Positions 33,186-40,752 of a stretch of DNA of 40,752 nt are shown here, in pieces. The translations under genes and the position numbers were made by a program. The number at the start of each line of letters is the position of its first letter. Position 1 is the first letter of the stretch. The notes below the pieces were generated by a model. The model made no database searches and was not told the DNA's origin. It saw only the letters and a program-made list of their open reading frames with translations. The stretch spans positions 1 to 40,752 of the forward strand of contig JAHDES010000054.1 of NCBI GenBank assembly GCA_020628645.1, in the 5' to 3' direction. This DNA is from Saprospiraceae bacterium. GTDB lineage: Bacteria > Bacteroidota > Bacteroidia > Chitinophagales > Saprospiraceae.

Positions 33186-34142
33186 ATGGCAAATAAACAA
33201 AATAAGCTAGATGAAACGATTGAACTCTATCGCAGTATAAAACTTGCTCGACATCATTATACTAAATTGTGCGTTCGACTGGATGAAGCTGAACGCAAAC
33301 TAGACCTTTTAACCGCCAATCTTGAAAAGGAACATGCTGATGTTTTACGCTTGGAAAAAACTTCCCTTAAAGGCATTTTCACTAAAATACTTATCAACCA
33401 TGAAAAACAATATGAGATTGAAAAACAGGAATATCTCTACGCTGTTTTACAATACAATGAATGTATCAAGACAATCGAGTTATTAGAGTTTGAGAAAAAA
33501 ATCATTGAAGAAAAACTTAAAATAGAAAAGGAAATAGAAAATCAATTACATGCCCTCCTTTTAGCCAGAGATACGATGATTTCTGAAAAATACCCTTTAC
33601 TAAAAAAGGAGTTAGTTAAGCTCAATAAAGAATATGATCATAATTTAGGGTATAAAAGAGAATTGCATGAGGCTATCATTGTAGGTTTGAAAGCACAAGA
33701 TATTCTCCAAAAAATGATCGACCACATTCAACAAGCCACCAAAAATCAAGAAATGTGGGGCGCTTATCGTGAAATGCCTAAATCGTATAAAGAAGTAAGC
33801 AATTCACAAATTGATAAAGCACACGCACTTTCTTATAAAGCCAAGCAATATCTTCAAGAATTGGAAGATGAACTAGAAGACATTTATCGCTATAAATCTA
33901 TTCGTCGATTTCATCGTATTGAGGAGTTTCAGCATTTTCACGGTATCTATTATGATCGCCTAATTTCGGATTGGATCATTCAGAAAAAACTAGTTAGTAC
34001 CGTTAGTAATTTGATTGGAATTCAGGATAGTGTTAAACAGATTGTCGCAACGCTCAAAATTCAACTGCAACAAACAGAACGAGCTAATGAATATCTAGAA
34101 CAACGTAAAAAGGAAGTCTTAATCGGAAAATTATCTGACTAA
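33186..34142 (+). CDS. Long coiled-coil protein of unknown function
   Basis: The 318-aa protein is almost entirely helical and rich in Lys and Glu, with heptad-like repeats around 20-60, 75-150 and 270-310. There is no signal peptide or membrane helix, so it is probably cytoplasmic. The segment LRLEKTSLKGIFTKIL then EKQYEIEKQEYLYAVLQYNEC resembles a motif I recall from uncharacterised coiled-coil proteins in Firmicutes and Bacteroidota (L.L...S....F...L....EQ..KE.QE...A..KY). No enzyme motif is visible. It stands alone between the divergent DUF2846-like gene and the secreted thioredoxin gene. Confidence 0.7.
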   Translation: MANKQNKLDETIELYRSIKLARHHYTKLCVRLDEAERKLDLLTANLEKEHADVLRLEKTSLKGIFTKILINHEKQYEIEKQEYLYAVLQYNECIKTIELLEFEKKIIEEKLKIEKEIENQLHALLLARDTMISEKYPLLKKELVKLNKEYDHNLGYKRELHEAIIVGLKAQDILQKMIDHIQQATKNQEMWGAYREMPKSYKEVSNSQIDKAHALSYKAKQYLQELEDELEDIYRYKSIRRFHRIEEFQHFHGIYYDRLISDWIIQKKLVSTVSNLIGIQDSVKQIVATLKIQLQQTERANEYLEQRKKEVLIGKLSD

Positions 34143-34370
34143 AAATATACACCTATTACTTCAACTTGAATAAGCTTTTTGGATAGCTAATACTTTTCCG
34201 TAACTTAGACAAGGATTAATATAATTTACAGAATAAACAGCTCAAATTTCTTCTAGTATTTATCATTACTTTCATTAGAATACTTATTTATGTTTCTAAC
34301 AAAAAAGTGAGTTTCTATTAGTAATAATGGGTTAGTTTGTTTCACCATTTCAAAACTAAAAACACTCATT

Positions 34371-35885
34371 ATGAAAATTAGACTTTTACTATTTTTTACT
34401 TTTCTAACATTTACAATTCTACCTTCTTTTGCACAAATGGAAGATGGTAGTGTTGTTCCTAATTTCACAGCAACTGATATTAATGGAAATGAATATGAGC
34501 TTTATGATATACTAGATCAGGGGTACACAGTTGTGATTGACGTATTTGCCACTTGGTGTGGGCCATGTTGGGGTTTTCACGAAACACACACCCTTGAAGA
34601 TGTATGGCAAGCTTATGGACCTAAAGGAACTGTGGATCCAGGTAAGGTATTCGTTTTTGGAGTGGAAGGAGATAGTGGCACTCCTACTTCCGAATTAGAA
34701 AATAGTGCATTGGGAAATTGGTTAGAAGGCGTGAGTTATCCTATGGTAGATGATGGTACTATTGCCGATTTGCTAGAGATTTCTTACTTCCCAACAATCT
34801 ATCACATTTGCCAAAATAGAATCATTACAGAAGCTGGTCAAAATACCAACCCTGCTGCGTTTAATGATATGGGTGGTAACTGTCAACTTGCTGCTGGTGC
34901 AAACAATGCTGGTTTAATAGCCTATGAAGGTTATGAAGGAGCTATTTGTGGTGAATTAGCTTATGTTCCAACTTTAGTATTACAAAATTTAGGTACAGAA
35001 ACGATGACCACTGCTACCATCGAAATGAGTATCAATGGGATGGTAGAACAAAGTATGGCTTGGGAAGGAACACTCAATTCTTATCAAACGGAAGAAGTTA
35101 CTTTTGATGAAGTCATTTTAACAGGAGATAATGCAATCTCATTTATGGTATTGAATGTAAATGGTACAACAGATGAAGATGCTTCAAATAATGAAGTAGA
35201 CGTCGCAGTGAATAATGCAATTGCTACAGATAATTATAAGGTAACTGTAGAAGTACAAACAGATGCTTATGCGAATGAAACTTATTGGGCATTTGTCAAT
35301 AGTGAAGGTGTAATTGTAGCAGAAGGCGGTAATCCAAATGTAGGTATCAACGGTGGTGGTAATAGCTACCCTCCTGTAGCACATCCTGATATGTATGGAA
35401 ACAATGAATTGTATACAATAGATGTAGAATTGCCGCATCCAGCAGACTGCTACGAGTTTGTTGTAACGGATGGTTATGGTGACGGTATCTGCTGTCAATA
35501 TGGTAATGGTTACTTTAAAGTAACAGATGAAAGTGGGAATACCCTTGCAGATGGAGGAGATTTTGAGGCAATGGCAAGTAGTCCATTCGAAAAATTACAA
35601 TCTGTCAGCAATGAAGAAATCATTATTGCTAATGAGCTTTTTGTATTTCCAAATCCTGTACAAAACGAATTGAACCTAAATTTCTCCTTAGAAGAAAATA
35701 CCGATTTAGTGATTTCAGTTTACAATGCAGTTGGGCAAGAAGTAAAAACGCTCGGACAAACTGCGTATACAACGGGGATAAATACTATTACACTTCCAAC
35801 TTATGATCTTAGCAGCGGAATGTACATTCTAAATATCCAATCTAACGAAGGAAATATCACTCGTAAATTTACGGTGAGTAAATAA
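34371..35885 (+). CDS. Secreted thioredoxin-fold protein with type IX sorting domain
   Basis: The 504-aa protein has a signal peptide (about 1-22, ending PSFAQ), a thioredoxin-like domain (about 25-170) with the redox motif TWCGPCW (Cys63 and Cys66), then a CARDB-like beta domain (about 180-280) and a further beta-rich segment (about 285-400). A C-terminal Por secretion tail (about 425-504) follows: FPNPVQNELNLNF, VISVYNAVGQEVKTL, YDLSSGMYILNIQ and RKFTVSK. The tail directs export across the outer membrane by the type IX system and is usually cleaved. A secreted CGPC disulfide reductase/isomerase is the likely activity. A strong hairpin follows the gene. Confidence 0.92.
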   Translation: MKIRLLLFFTFLTFTILPSFAQMEDGSVVPNFTATDINGNEYELYDILDQGYTVVIDVFATWCGPCWGFHETHTLEDVWQAYGPKGTVDPGKVFVFGVEGDSGTPTSELENSALGNWLEGVSYPMVDDGTIADLLEISYFPTIYHICQNRIITEAGQNTNPAAFNDMGGNCQLAAGANNAGLIAYEGYEGAICGELAYVPTLVLQNLGTETMTTATIEMSINGMVEQSMAWEGTLNSYQTEEVTFDEVILTGDNAISFMVLNVNGTTDEDASNNEVDVAVNNAIATDNYKVTVEVQTDAYANETYWAFVNSEGVIVAEGGNPNVGINGGGNSYPPVAHPDMYGNNELYTIDVELPHPADCYEFVVTDGYGDGICCQYGNGYFKVTDESGNTLADGGDFEAMASSPFEKLQSVSNEEIIIANELFVFPNPVQNELNLNFSLEENTDLVISVYNAVGQEVKTLGQTAYTTGINTITLPTYDLSSGMYILNIQSNEGNITRKFTVSK

Positions 35886-35892
35886 GAAAATT

Positions 35893-35940
35893 TTATCTAT
35901 TGGATCCCAATATTGGTCAAAATTGGGATCCAATAGATAA
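35893..35940. terminator. Strong bidirectional stem-loop between convergent genes
   Basis: A perfect 19-bp stem, TTATCTATTGGATCCCAAT (35893-35911) with its reverse complement at 35922-35940, around a 10-base loop. Partial A/T pairing continues outside. It separates the convergent secreted thioredoxin and S9 peptidase genes. Confidence 0.85.
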
Positions 35941-35942
35941 TT

Positions 35943-37988
35943 TTACCCTTTCATATCAGGTTGTAGGTGTTTTGCCAAGAATCCTGTCATGGCTTTGTAG
36001 TATTCAAATTGATTTTCTTCATTACCAAAACCGTGTCCTTCATCGTATTTAACCATGTAGGGTACCTCAATACCACGTTCGCGTAAGGAACGGACAATCT
36101 GATCGGATTCATCTATATTCACTCTTGGATCATTCGCACCTTGCACCACAAAAAGAGGAGCTTTTATTTTATCTACATGATAAGCTGGAGAAGCTGCCGC
36201 CATAGCTGCTTTATCTTTTTCAGGATTGCCGACCATTTCATGCATCATTTCTAAATAGGGCTTCCAATAAGGAGGAATAGTATTCATAAACGTAAATAAA
36301 TTGGATACGCCTACATAATCCACCGCACAAGCATACAAATCAGGTGTGAAGGTAATTCCTGCCAAGGTAGCATAACCTCCATAGCTTCCACCATAAATGG
36401 CTATCCGATCTTTGTCTGCAATTCCTTCTTCGATTAACCAATTCACTCCATCTGTAATATCATCTTGCATCGTTTGACCCCATTGTTTGAAACTACTTTC
36501 CCAAAATTGACGACCAAAACCTGTACTTCCTCGAAAATTCATTTGTAAGACAGCATAACCGCGATTGGCTAATAATTGGATTTCAGGATTGAATCCCCAA
36601 TTGTCTCTTGCCCAAGGACCGCCATGTGGATTGATAACTACAGGTAAGTTAGTAGCATTAGCTACATTAGGGAGAGTCAAATAACCATTGATCGTTAAGC
36701 CATCTCTTGATTTGTACTGAATAGGTTTCATAACAGCCATATCTTTCTCATCAATCCAAGGGCTAACTTCTGCTATTTTTTCTACGGTATCTTTCGTTTT
36801 GTCATATAAATAATAGGCTCCTAATGAACGATCACTATAGGTACGTACCATGTATTTATCTTCTTCATCGCTCACACTGGTGACCACTACTTCATAACCT
36901 GGCAATGCCTCTTCCAATCGAACTTGTACAGCTTTACGATCATCATCTAAAAAATGATAATAACGTTTATCTGTGGTATAGGTAATTCCAGTTGGAACTT
37001 TACGTTTACGAGAATAGAAAATACTGGTCACATCAACATCTGGATGTGCAAAAATAGGTTTACCAACTTCTTTTCCATTCTTCAAATCAAATTTGATAAT
37101 GACATTTTTATCTCTATTTAAATTAGACGTAGCATACGCTATATTTTTATCCTCAAAATCAAAGAAAATAGGATTTACGCCTTCTCGGAAATCTGTAGTT
37201 AATACATCTTTAAATGTATCTTCTTCTGTTTCTCGATACATGATGGATGTATTTGTTCCATCTACAATTTTAAAAGCTACACGTAATTTCCCATCATGGT
37301 CGGTCATCCAAGCAGAAATGGGTTCCATAGGATTGGTATTTTCTGCTAATTGTTGAACTTCTCCTGTTTTTATATTGATACGATAAGGTTCAAATAATTG
37401 AGGATTGTTTTTATTCATCCCGATGATGAGTTCATTTTCAATATCCTCTAACTGGTCAATAATCTGGATGCGCACCTTTTCATAAGGAGTTAAATCTTTG
37501 GCATTTGAACCATCTTTGTCAACAGCATAAAGAGAAAAATTTTCATCTCCTCCACTATCTTTGATATAAACAAGACGATCATCATTGGCCCAAAAATACC
37601 CTGCAATATCACGATCTGTCTCAGAAGTAATTCGCTTGGCATTATTCGCACCAATTTTTTGAATAAAGATATTTTGGCGGTTCTCATACGGACCCATATA
37701 AGAAAAATGTGTTCCGTCAGGTGAAAGCTGGTAGCGTGTTTTTTCGGGATTTCTAAAAAAATCTTCTACGGAATATTTAAAATTTCCTTTCGCAGACTTG
37801 GCAAGTTCCGCTAATTCGCTGGAAGAAGAAGGTAGCGTCGTATCGCCTGGTTTCTGGATGGTATCCATCATTGTTTCAGTTTCAGTGGATGAAGTAGATT
37901 GATTTGCTTGTTCTGCTGTATCTTGTTGACAGCTCGCAAAGGTAAACAAAGCAATTAAAACAAAAAAGAGGAGTTTTGGGTAAGGCAT
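35943..37988 (-). CDS. S9 family prolyl oligopeptidase-type peptidase, lipoprotein
   Basis: The 681-aa protein carries a lipoprotein signal ending in FASC (Cys20), a low-complexity Ser/Thr/Gln linker (21-60), a beta-propeller (about 70-410) and a C-terminal alpha/beta hydrolase domain (about 430-678). The catalytic triad is visible: Ser535 in GGSYGG, Asp620 in GANDPRV and His652 in DEGHGF. NPHGGPWARD supplies the oxyanion segment. Family members cleave short peptides after proline or other residues; the propeller restricts entry to oligopeptides. It is probably attached to a membrane in the periplasm or at the surface and would serve peptide scavenging. Confidence 0.94.
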   Translation of the reverse strand: MPYPKLLFFVLIALFTFASCQQDTAEQANQSTSSTETETMMDTIQKPGDTTLPSSSSELAELAKSAKGNFKYSVEDFFRNPEKTRYQLSPDGTHFSYMGPYENRQNIFIQKIGANNAKRITSETDRDIAGYFWANDDRLVYIKDSGGDENFSLYAVDKDGSNAKDLTPYEKVRIQIIDQLEDIENELIIGMNKNNPQLFEPYRINIKTGEVQQLAENTNPMEPISAWMTDHDGKLRVAFKIVDGTNTSIMYRETEEDTFKDVLTTDFREGVNPIFFDFEDKNIAYATSNLNRDKNVIIKFDLKNGKEVGKPIFAHPDVDVTSIFYSRKRKVPTGITYTTDKRYYHFLDDDRKAVQVRLEEALPGYEVVVTSVSDEEDKYMVRTYSDRSLGAYYLYDKTKDTVEKIAEVSPWIDEKDMAVMKPIQYKSRDGLTINGYLTLPNVANATNLPVVINPHGGPWARDNWGFNPEIQLLANRGYAVLQMNFRGSTGFGRQFWESSFKQWGQTMQDDITDGVNWLIEEGIADKDRIAIYGGSYGGYATLAGITFTPDLYACAVDYVGVSNLFTFMNTIPPYWKPYLEMMHEMVGNPEKDKAAMAAASPAYHVDKIKAPLFVVQGANDPRVNIDESDQIVRSLRERGIEVPYMVKYDEGHGFGNEENQFEYYKAMTGFLAKHLQPDMKG

Positions 37989-38382
37989 TTTATTAAATTT
38001 TGATTAAAAAGTAGCTAGAAAGATAGAAAAACCGATTAAGAGGGATGGTTTTAATCTACAAAAGTTGGCATTGTTTGGATAAAATTCGTATTTTAACTTC
38101 TTCGTAATAATTATTACATACTTTTTAAACCTGCTTACCGTTATAAACACACCATCATAGGGTCTCTAAAATGCTGAACAAAATAGATTCAATTTCGTAT
38201 GGTATCTATTGATACTGATTTATATAAAGCTTGACAAAACAAAATATTGTTTTTGGTTTAAATTTTGTTTTATAATTTCACAAAATCATCCAATTACACA
38301 ATCATTGGTTTATTCCTCCTTTTACTAAACGATAACATACAAATTATATTCACTCCAAAAGTGGATATTCAAATTCTACATA
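37989..38382. other. 394-bp divergent intergenic region
   Basis: This AT-rich stretch lies between the S9 peptidase and an unknown exported protein. I found no exact TAnnTTTG box on either strand, no strong hairpin and no credible gene. Short frames here overlap the start of the next gene out of frame. An imperfect AT palindrome around 38235-38256 (AAAACAAAATATTGTTTT) is the only structure seen. Confidence 0.5.
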
Positions 38383-38916
38383 ATGAAATATGTTCATTTA
38401 CATTTAACTCTTTTTGCATATTTAATTTTTCTCCCTATTTCGGGATTCAGTTGGATGAAACAAATTGAGTCTCCTGTTCAAGATACGCCTTTACCAAAAG
38501 TATTTTTAATTGGTGAACATGAAGCGGAATATGATAAATTATTAAATAACCATGATGCTCTTTTATTAACGGTATGCGATAATGATATGGATATAGCCTT
38601 TAATAAATGGAGTAGTATGCTTCGGGAAATGGAGGCATATTCAGATCAAATTGGCTTTGATTTAAAAGGGGTAAAATTATGGCTCAACGTCTTTTGGGAA
38701 GCAGATGGACGTATAAAACATATTGCCTACTACCTCAAGCCCATTTCTAAAAACATTGATACTGCCGAATTAAATGCTTTCTTTTCTAGTTTTATGCGCA
38801 ATTATCAATTTCCTTTAGTGGCAAAAGAACGCTATTCACACTATGGAAGTGCTGCTTTTCCACAATTTCCATTGCGCGTAAGTCCTTCTTCTAATTCTAA
38901 CATGACTAAAAATTAA
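38383..38916 (+). CDS. Exported hypothetical protein
   Basis: The 177-aa protein has an N-terminal hydrophobic signal segment (about 5-23, LHLTLFAYLIFLPISGFS) and then a soluble domain with alternating strands and helices. The segment GVKLWLNVFWEADGRIKHIAYYLKP (in parts, about 98-122) has the hydrophobic-G-hydrophobic pattern of TonB C-terminal-like domains, but the similarity is too weak to assign. A C-terminal Ser/Asn-rich tail ends the protein. It stands alone upstream of the ABC-2 permease, 109 bases away; cotranscription is possible. I do not recognise the family. Confidence 0.65.
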   Translation: MKYVHLHLTLFAYLIFLPISGFSWMKQIESPVQDTPLPKVFLIGEHEAEYDKLLNNHDALLLTVCDNDMDIAFNKWSSMLREMEAYSDQIGFDLKGVKLWLNVFWEADGRIKHIAYYLKPISKNIDTAELNAFFSSFMRNYQFPLVAKERYSHYGSAAFPQFPLRVSPSSNSNMTKN

Positions 38917-39025
38917 AATAAGTACTCCTAAAAGAAGTTTGTGGATAAAATAAAGCATTAAGTCTATTTAAACGTATAATCTACCTCAATTTTTCGTTAC
39001 TTTGGGTTGTCAAACAATCGAAAGT

Positions 39026-40219
39026 ATGAATACCATCTTAACTATTTTCCGAAAAGAATTATTGGATATTTTACGCGATCGTCGTACCCTTATTACCATG
39101 ATCGTTGTACCTTTATTATTAATGCCCGTCATCATGACGGTGATCACCTCTGTCGTGAGCTCAAAAATAGAAGGGGACAAAGAAAAGAAATTACGGATTG
39201 CTGTTGAGCATAATAATAATGGTTCTGATTTTGTTAAAAAACTCAAGATTAATAAGAATCTATCTATTTATGAAGATATAGATCCTGTACAATATAATTC
39301 CTTGATTCGAGACGATAGTATTGATTTGGCTTTAGTCATCACCGAAGATTTTGATCAAACTGTAGCGGCAGGTGGCACTGCAAAAATGGATGTGTTTTAT
39401 AATTCTACCAATGAAGGGGTGTTAAGTGGTCGGCTTGAAAATCTCATTGATAATTATAGCGATATCATCTTGCAAACACGTCTAGATTCTTTAAACGCAA
39501 CAACTGCTACGATTACCCCTATTAAGACCAATAAGATAGATGTTTATACTACTTCAGAAAGTATTGGAAAACGAATTGGTGCATTTTTACCTTATATTTT
39601 TGTTTTATTTTGCTTGATGGGAGCGATGTATCCTGCCATTGATTTATTTACAGGCGAAAAAGAACGAAGTACGATTGAAACTATTCTTACTAGTCCAGCT
39701 AGTCGTCTTCAAATTTTATTGGGTAAGATGATGGTAGTGGTTCTTTCAGGAGCTACTTCAGGTTTATTGACCATTTTGGGTTTATATATTGCTATAAAAA
39801 TTAATCCAGAAGTACCTGATGAATTTATGGGAGCCATTGCTCAAATCTTAAATCCAACTGCTGTTGGTATTATTGTATTGATGCTTATCCCATTAACCAT
39901 CTTTTTCTCTGGAATTTTAATTCCTGTCTCCATTTATGCCAAATCCTTTAAAGAAGCACAAACACTCATACAGCCCATGATGTTTTTGGTCATTATTCCA
40001 TTGGCGATTGTAGGGGTGTTGCCTTCTATTGAGCTCAATTTCTTAACGGCACTAATTCCTATATTTAATATTGCTTTGGCAAGCCGAGAAGTGATTGCTG
40101 GTACGATAGATTATGGATTACTAGCGGTAGTGTTTGCTTCGCTTATTGCGTTTGCAGGCTTAGGCATTCTATTTTGTGTGAAATGGTTTAGTCATGAGGG
40201 GAATATTCTTAGGACGTAA
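39026..40219 (+). CDS. ABC-2 type transporter permease (NatB-like)
   Basis: The 397-aa protein has the ABC-2 permease layout: a cytoplasmic amphipathic start (MNTILTIFRKELLDILRDRRTL), membrane helix 1 at about 22-42, a large extracytoplasmic domain (about 43-175) and five further helices (about 185-395). These include ERSTIETILTSPASRLQILLGK, the cytoplasmic coupling segment typical of NatB/CcmB-like permeases. Such proteins need a separate ATPase, and none is adjacent. Candidate substrates range from sodium ions to lipids or peptides. ATG at 39026 is preferred because the longer frame from TTG 39002 begins inside a -7-like box (TTACTTTG, 38997-39004). Confidence 0.88.
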   Translation: MNTILTIFRKELLDILRDRRTLITMIVVPLLLMPVIMTVITSVVSSKIEGDKEKKLRIAVEHNNNGSDFVKKLKINKNLSIYEDIDPVQYNSLIRDDSIDLALVITEDFDQTVAAGGTAKMDVFYNSTNEGVLSGRLENLIDNYSDIILQTRLDSLNATTATITPIKTNKIDVYTTSESIGKRIGAFLPYIFVLFCLMGAMYPAIDLFTGEKERSTIETILTSPASRLQILLGKMMVVVLSGATSGLLTILGLYIAIKINPEVPDEFMGAIAQILNPTAVGIIVLMLIPLTIFFSGILIPVSIYAKSFKEAQTLIQPMMFLVIIPLAIVGVLPSIELNFLTALIPIFNIALASREVIAGTIDYGLLAVVFASLIAFAGLGILFCVKWFSHEGNILRT

Positions 40220-40378
40220 ACTCACCTCTAAATATAATTTTCAATTTAAAATACAAACATAAACTATTGTATACAAGTCATTTGTGTAGAAGTGTCGTAT
40301 AAAAGTCGTACAAAATACAAGCTATATTTTTGAAAATTTTTGGATTATAACTAATCTTTATTTCAAATTTCAATTGAC

Positions 40379-40752
40379 GTGGAAATAATCAATTTTGGAA
40401 AGAAATTAATTGCTATAAGAAAAGCAAAAGGCTTAACTCAACAAGAAGTCGCTGAAAGCTGTAATATAAATATTCGAACAATACAGCGAATTGAATCTGG
40501 TGTAGTTCAACCAAGAGCATCTACGATTAAACTCATTTCCGAAAATCTAGGATTTAATTTTTTTGAATCAAAGAACAATATTTTTGTTGAATTCAAAGAT
40601 AATCCAACGCCAAAATTGAACCGCCAGACCTATTTCTGGCACTTAAAAGATTTATTTAATTTAAAAACTCATGCAATGAAAAAAATTTCAATTTTGTCTA
40701 AAGGGTTTTCCTATAAAAATTTTACAGTTTTCAAAAACTGTAGGCATTGGTC
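40379..40752 (+). CDS. XRE-family helix-turn-helix regulator, partial at window end
   Basis: A frame opens at GTG 40379 and runs off the end of the window. It encodes INFGKKLIAIRKAKGLTQQE then VAESCNINIRTIQRIESG and VVQPRASTIKLISENLGF: a complete XRE-type DNA-binding domain (about 5-60) with the Q...A....I...TI..IE.G pattern. After it comes a linker with FWHLKDLFNLKTHAMKK and more. Members of this group in Bacteroidota often carry further C-terminal segments, not seen here. It follows the permease by 159 bases on the same strand. The target is unknown. Confidence 0.8.
   Translation, partial: MEIINFGKKLIAIRKAKGLTQQEVAESCNINIRTIQRIESGVVQPRASTIKLISENLGFNFFESKNNIFVEFKDNPTPKLNRQTYFWHLKDLFNLKTHAMKKISILSKGFSYKNFTVFKNCRHW

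Noticed and set aside
34253-34468. Minus-strand frame over the start of the secreted thioredoxin gene
   Set aside because: Antisense to a signal peptide region with no domain; chance frame.
38265-38468. 67-codon frame before and overlapping the exported unknown protein
   Set aside because: It overlaps the real gene out of frame and has no recognisable features.
1-40752. Phage-defence system, CRISPR array, transposon or integron
   Set aside because: Reading through all frames showed no transposase, integrase, nuclease-toxin pairs or regularly spaced repeats; recQ and the XRE gene alone do not indicate a defence locus.

Overview
The window is a chromosomal segment of an AT-rich member of the Bacteroidota. 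Four things point there: a type IX secretion (Por) C-terminal sorting domain (34371-35885), a GLPGLI-family protein beside an outer-membrane beta-barrel receptor, promoters of the TTG-N20-TAnnTTTG type (clearest before mrdA, rplM and the long purF), and the gene order rplM-rpsI-rpsB-tsf-pyrH. Saprospiria or Chitinophagia seems possible but cannot be settled from this sequence alone. No tRNA, rRNA, CRISPR array, transposase or integrase was seen.

Layout. 1-5035: thioredoxin-like protein, GAF/SpoIIE phosphatase, long amidophosphoribosyltransferase homologue and a sugar-nucleotide transferase. 5072-11022: an OmpR-type two-component system divergent from a GLPGLI protein and a 906-aa outer-membrane receptor. 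A 10-nt tandem repeat lies in the divergent promoter region, a repeated hairpin lies before both regulator genes, and a row of hairpins lies between GLPGLI and the receptor. 11118-15102: aroQ and recQ, with kdsD/kpsF divergent. 15173-22427: a co-directional run of a small envelope protein, a rhodanese lipoprotein, PBP2 (mrdA), a flippase, a Wzz-like protein and an O-antigen ligase/polymerase. 22490-27185: a small unknown, a PD40/OmpA protein, an alpha/beta hydrolase-OsmC fusion and a metallo-beta-lactamase-fold hydrolase whose C-terminal end has been frameshifted off. 27250-32469: pyrH, tsf, rpsB, rpsI, rplM and murA, all on the minus strand. 32558-40219: a DUF2846-like protein, a coiled-coil protein, a secreted thioredoxin with sorting tail, an S9 peptidase, an unknown envelope protein and an ABC-2 permease. 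40379-end: the start of an XRE-type regulator.

Most of the window is ordinary housekeeping and envelope biology, and I see no clear defence or mobile system. The best candidate for something undescribed is the 5.07-11.02 kb module: sensor, regulator, GLPGLI protein and receptor with a matching regulatory architecture. Other notable points are the single-base frameshift near 27060, the predicted leaderless mrdA transcript, MurA with Asp in place of the usual catalytic Cys, and several families of intergenic inverted repeats.
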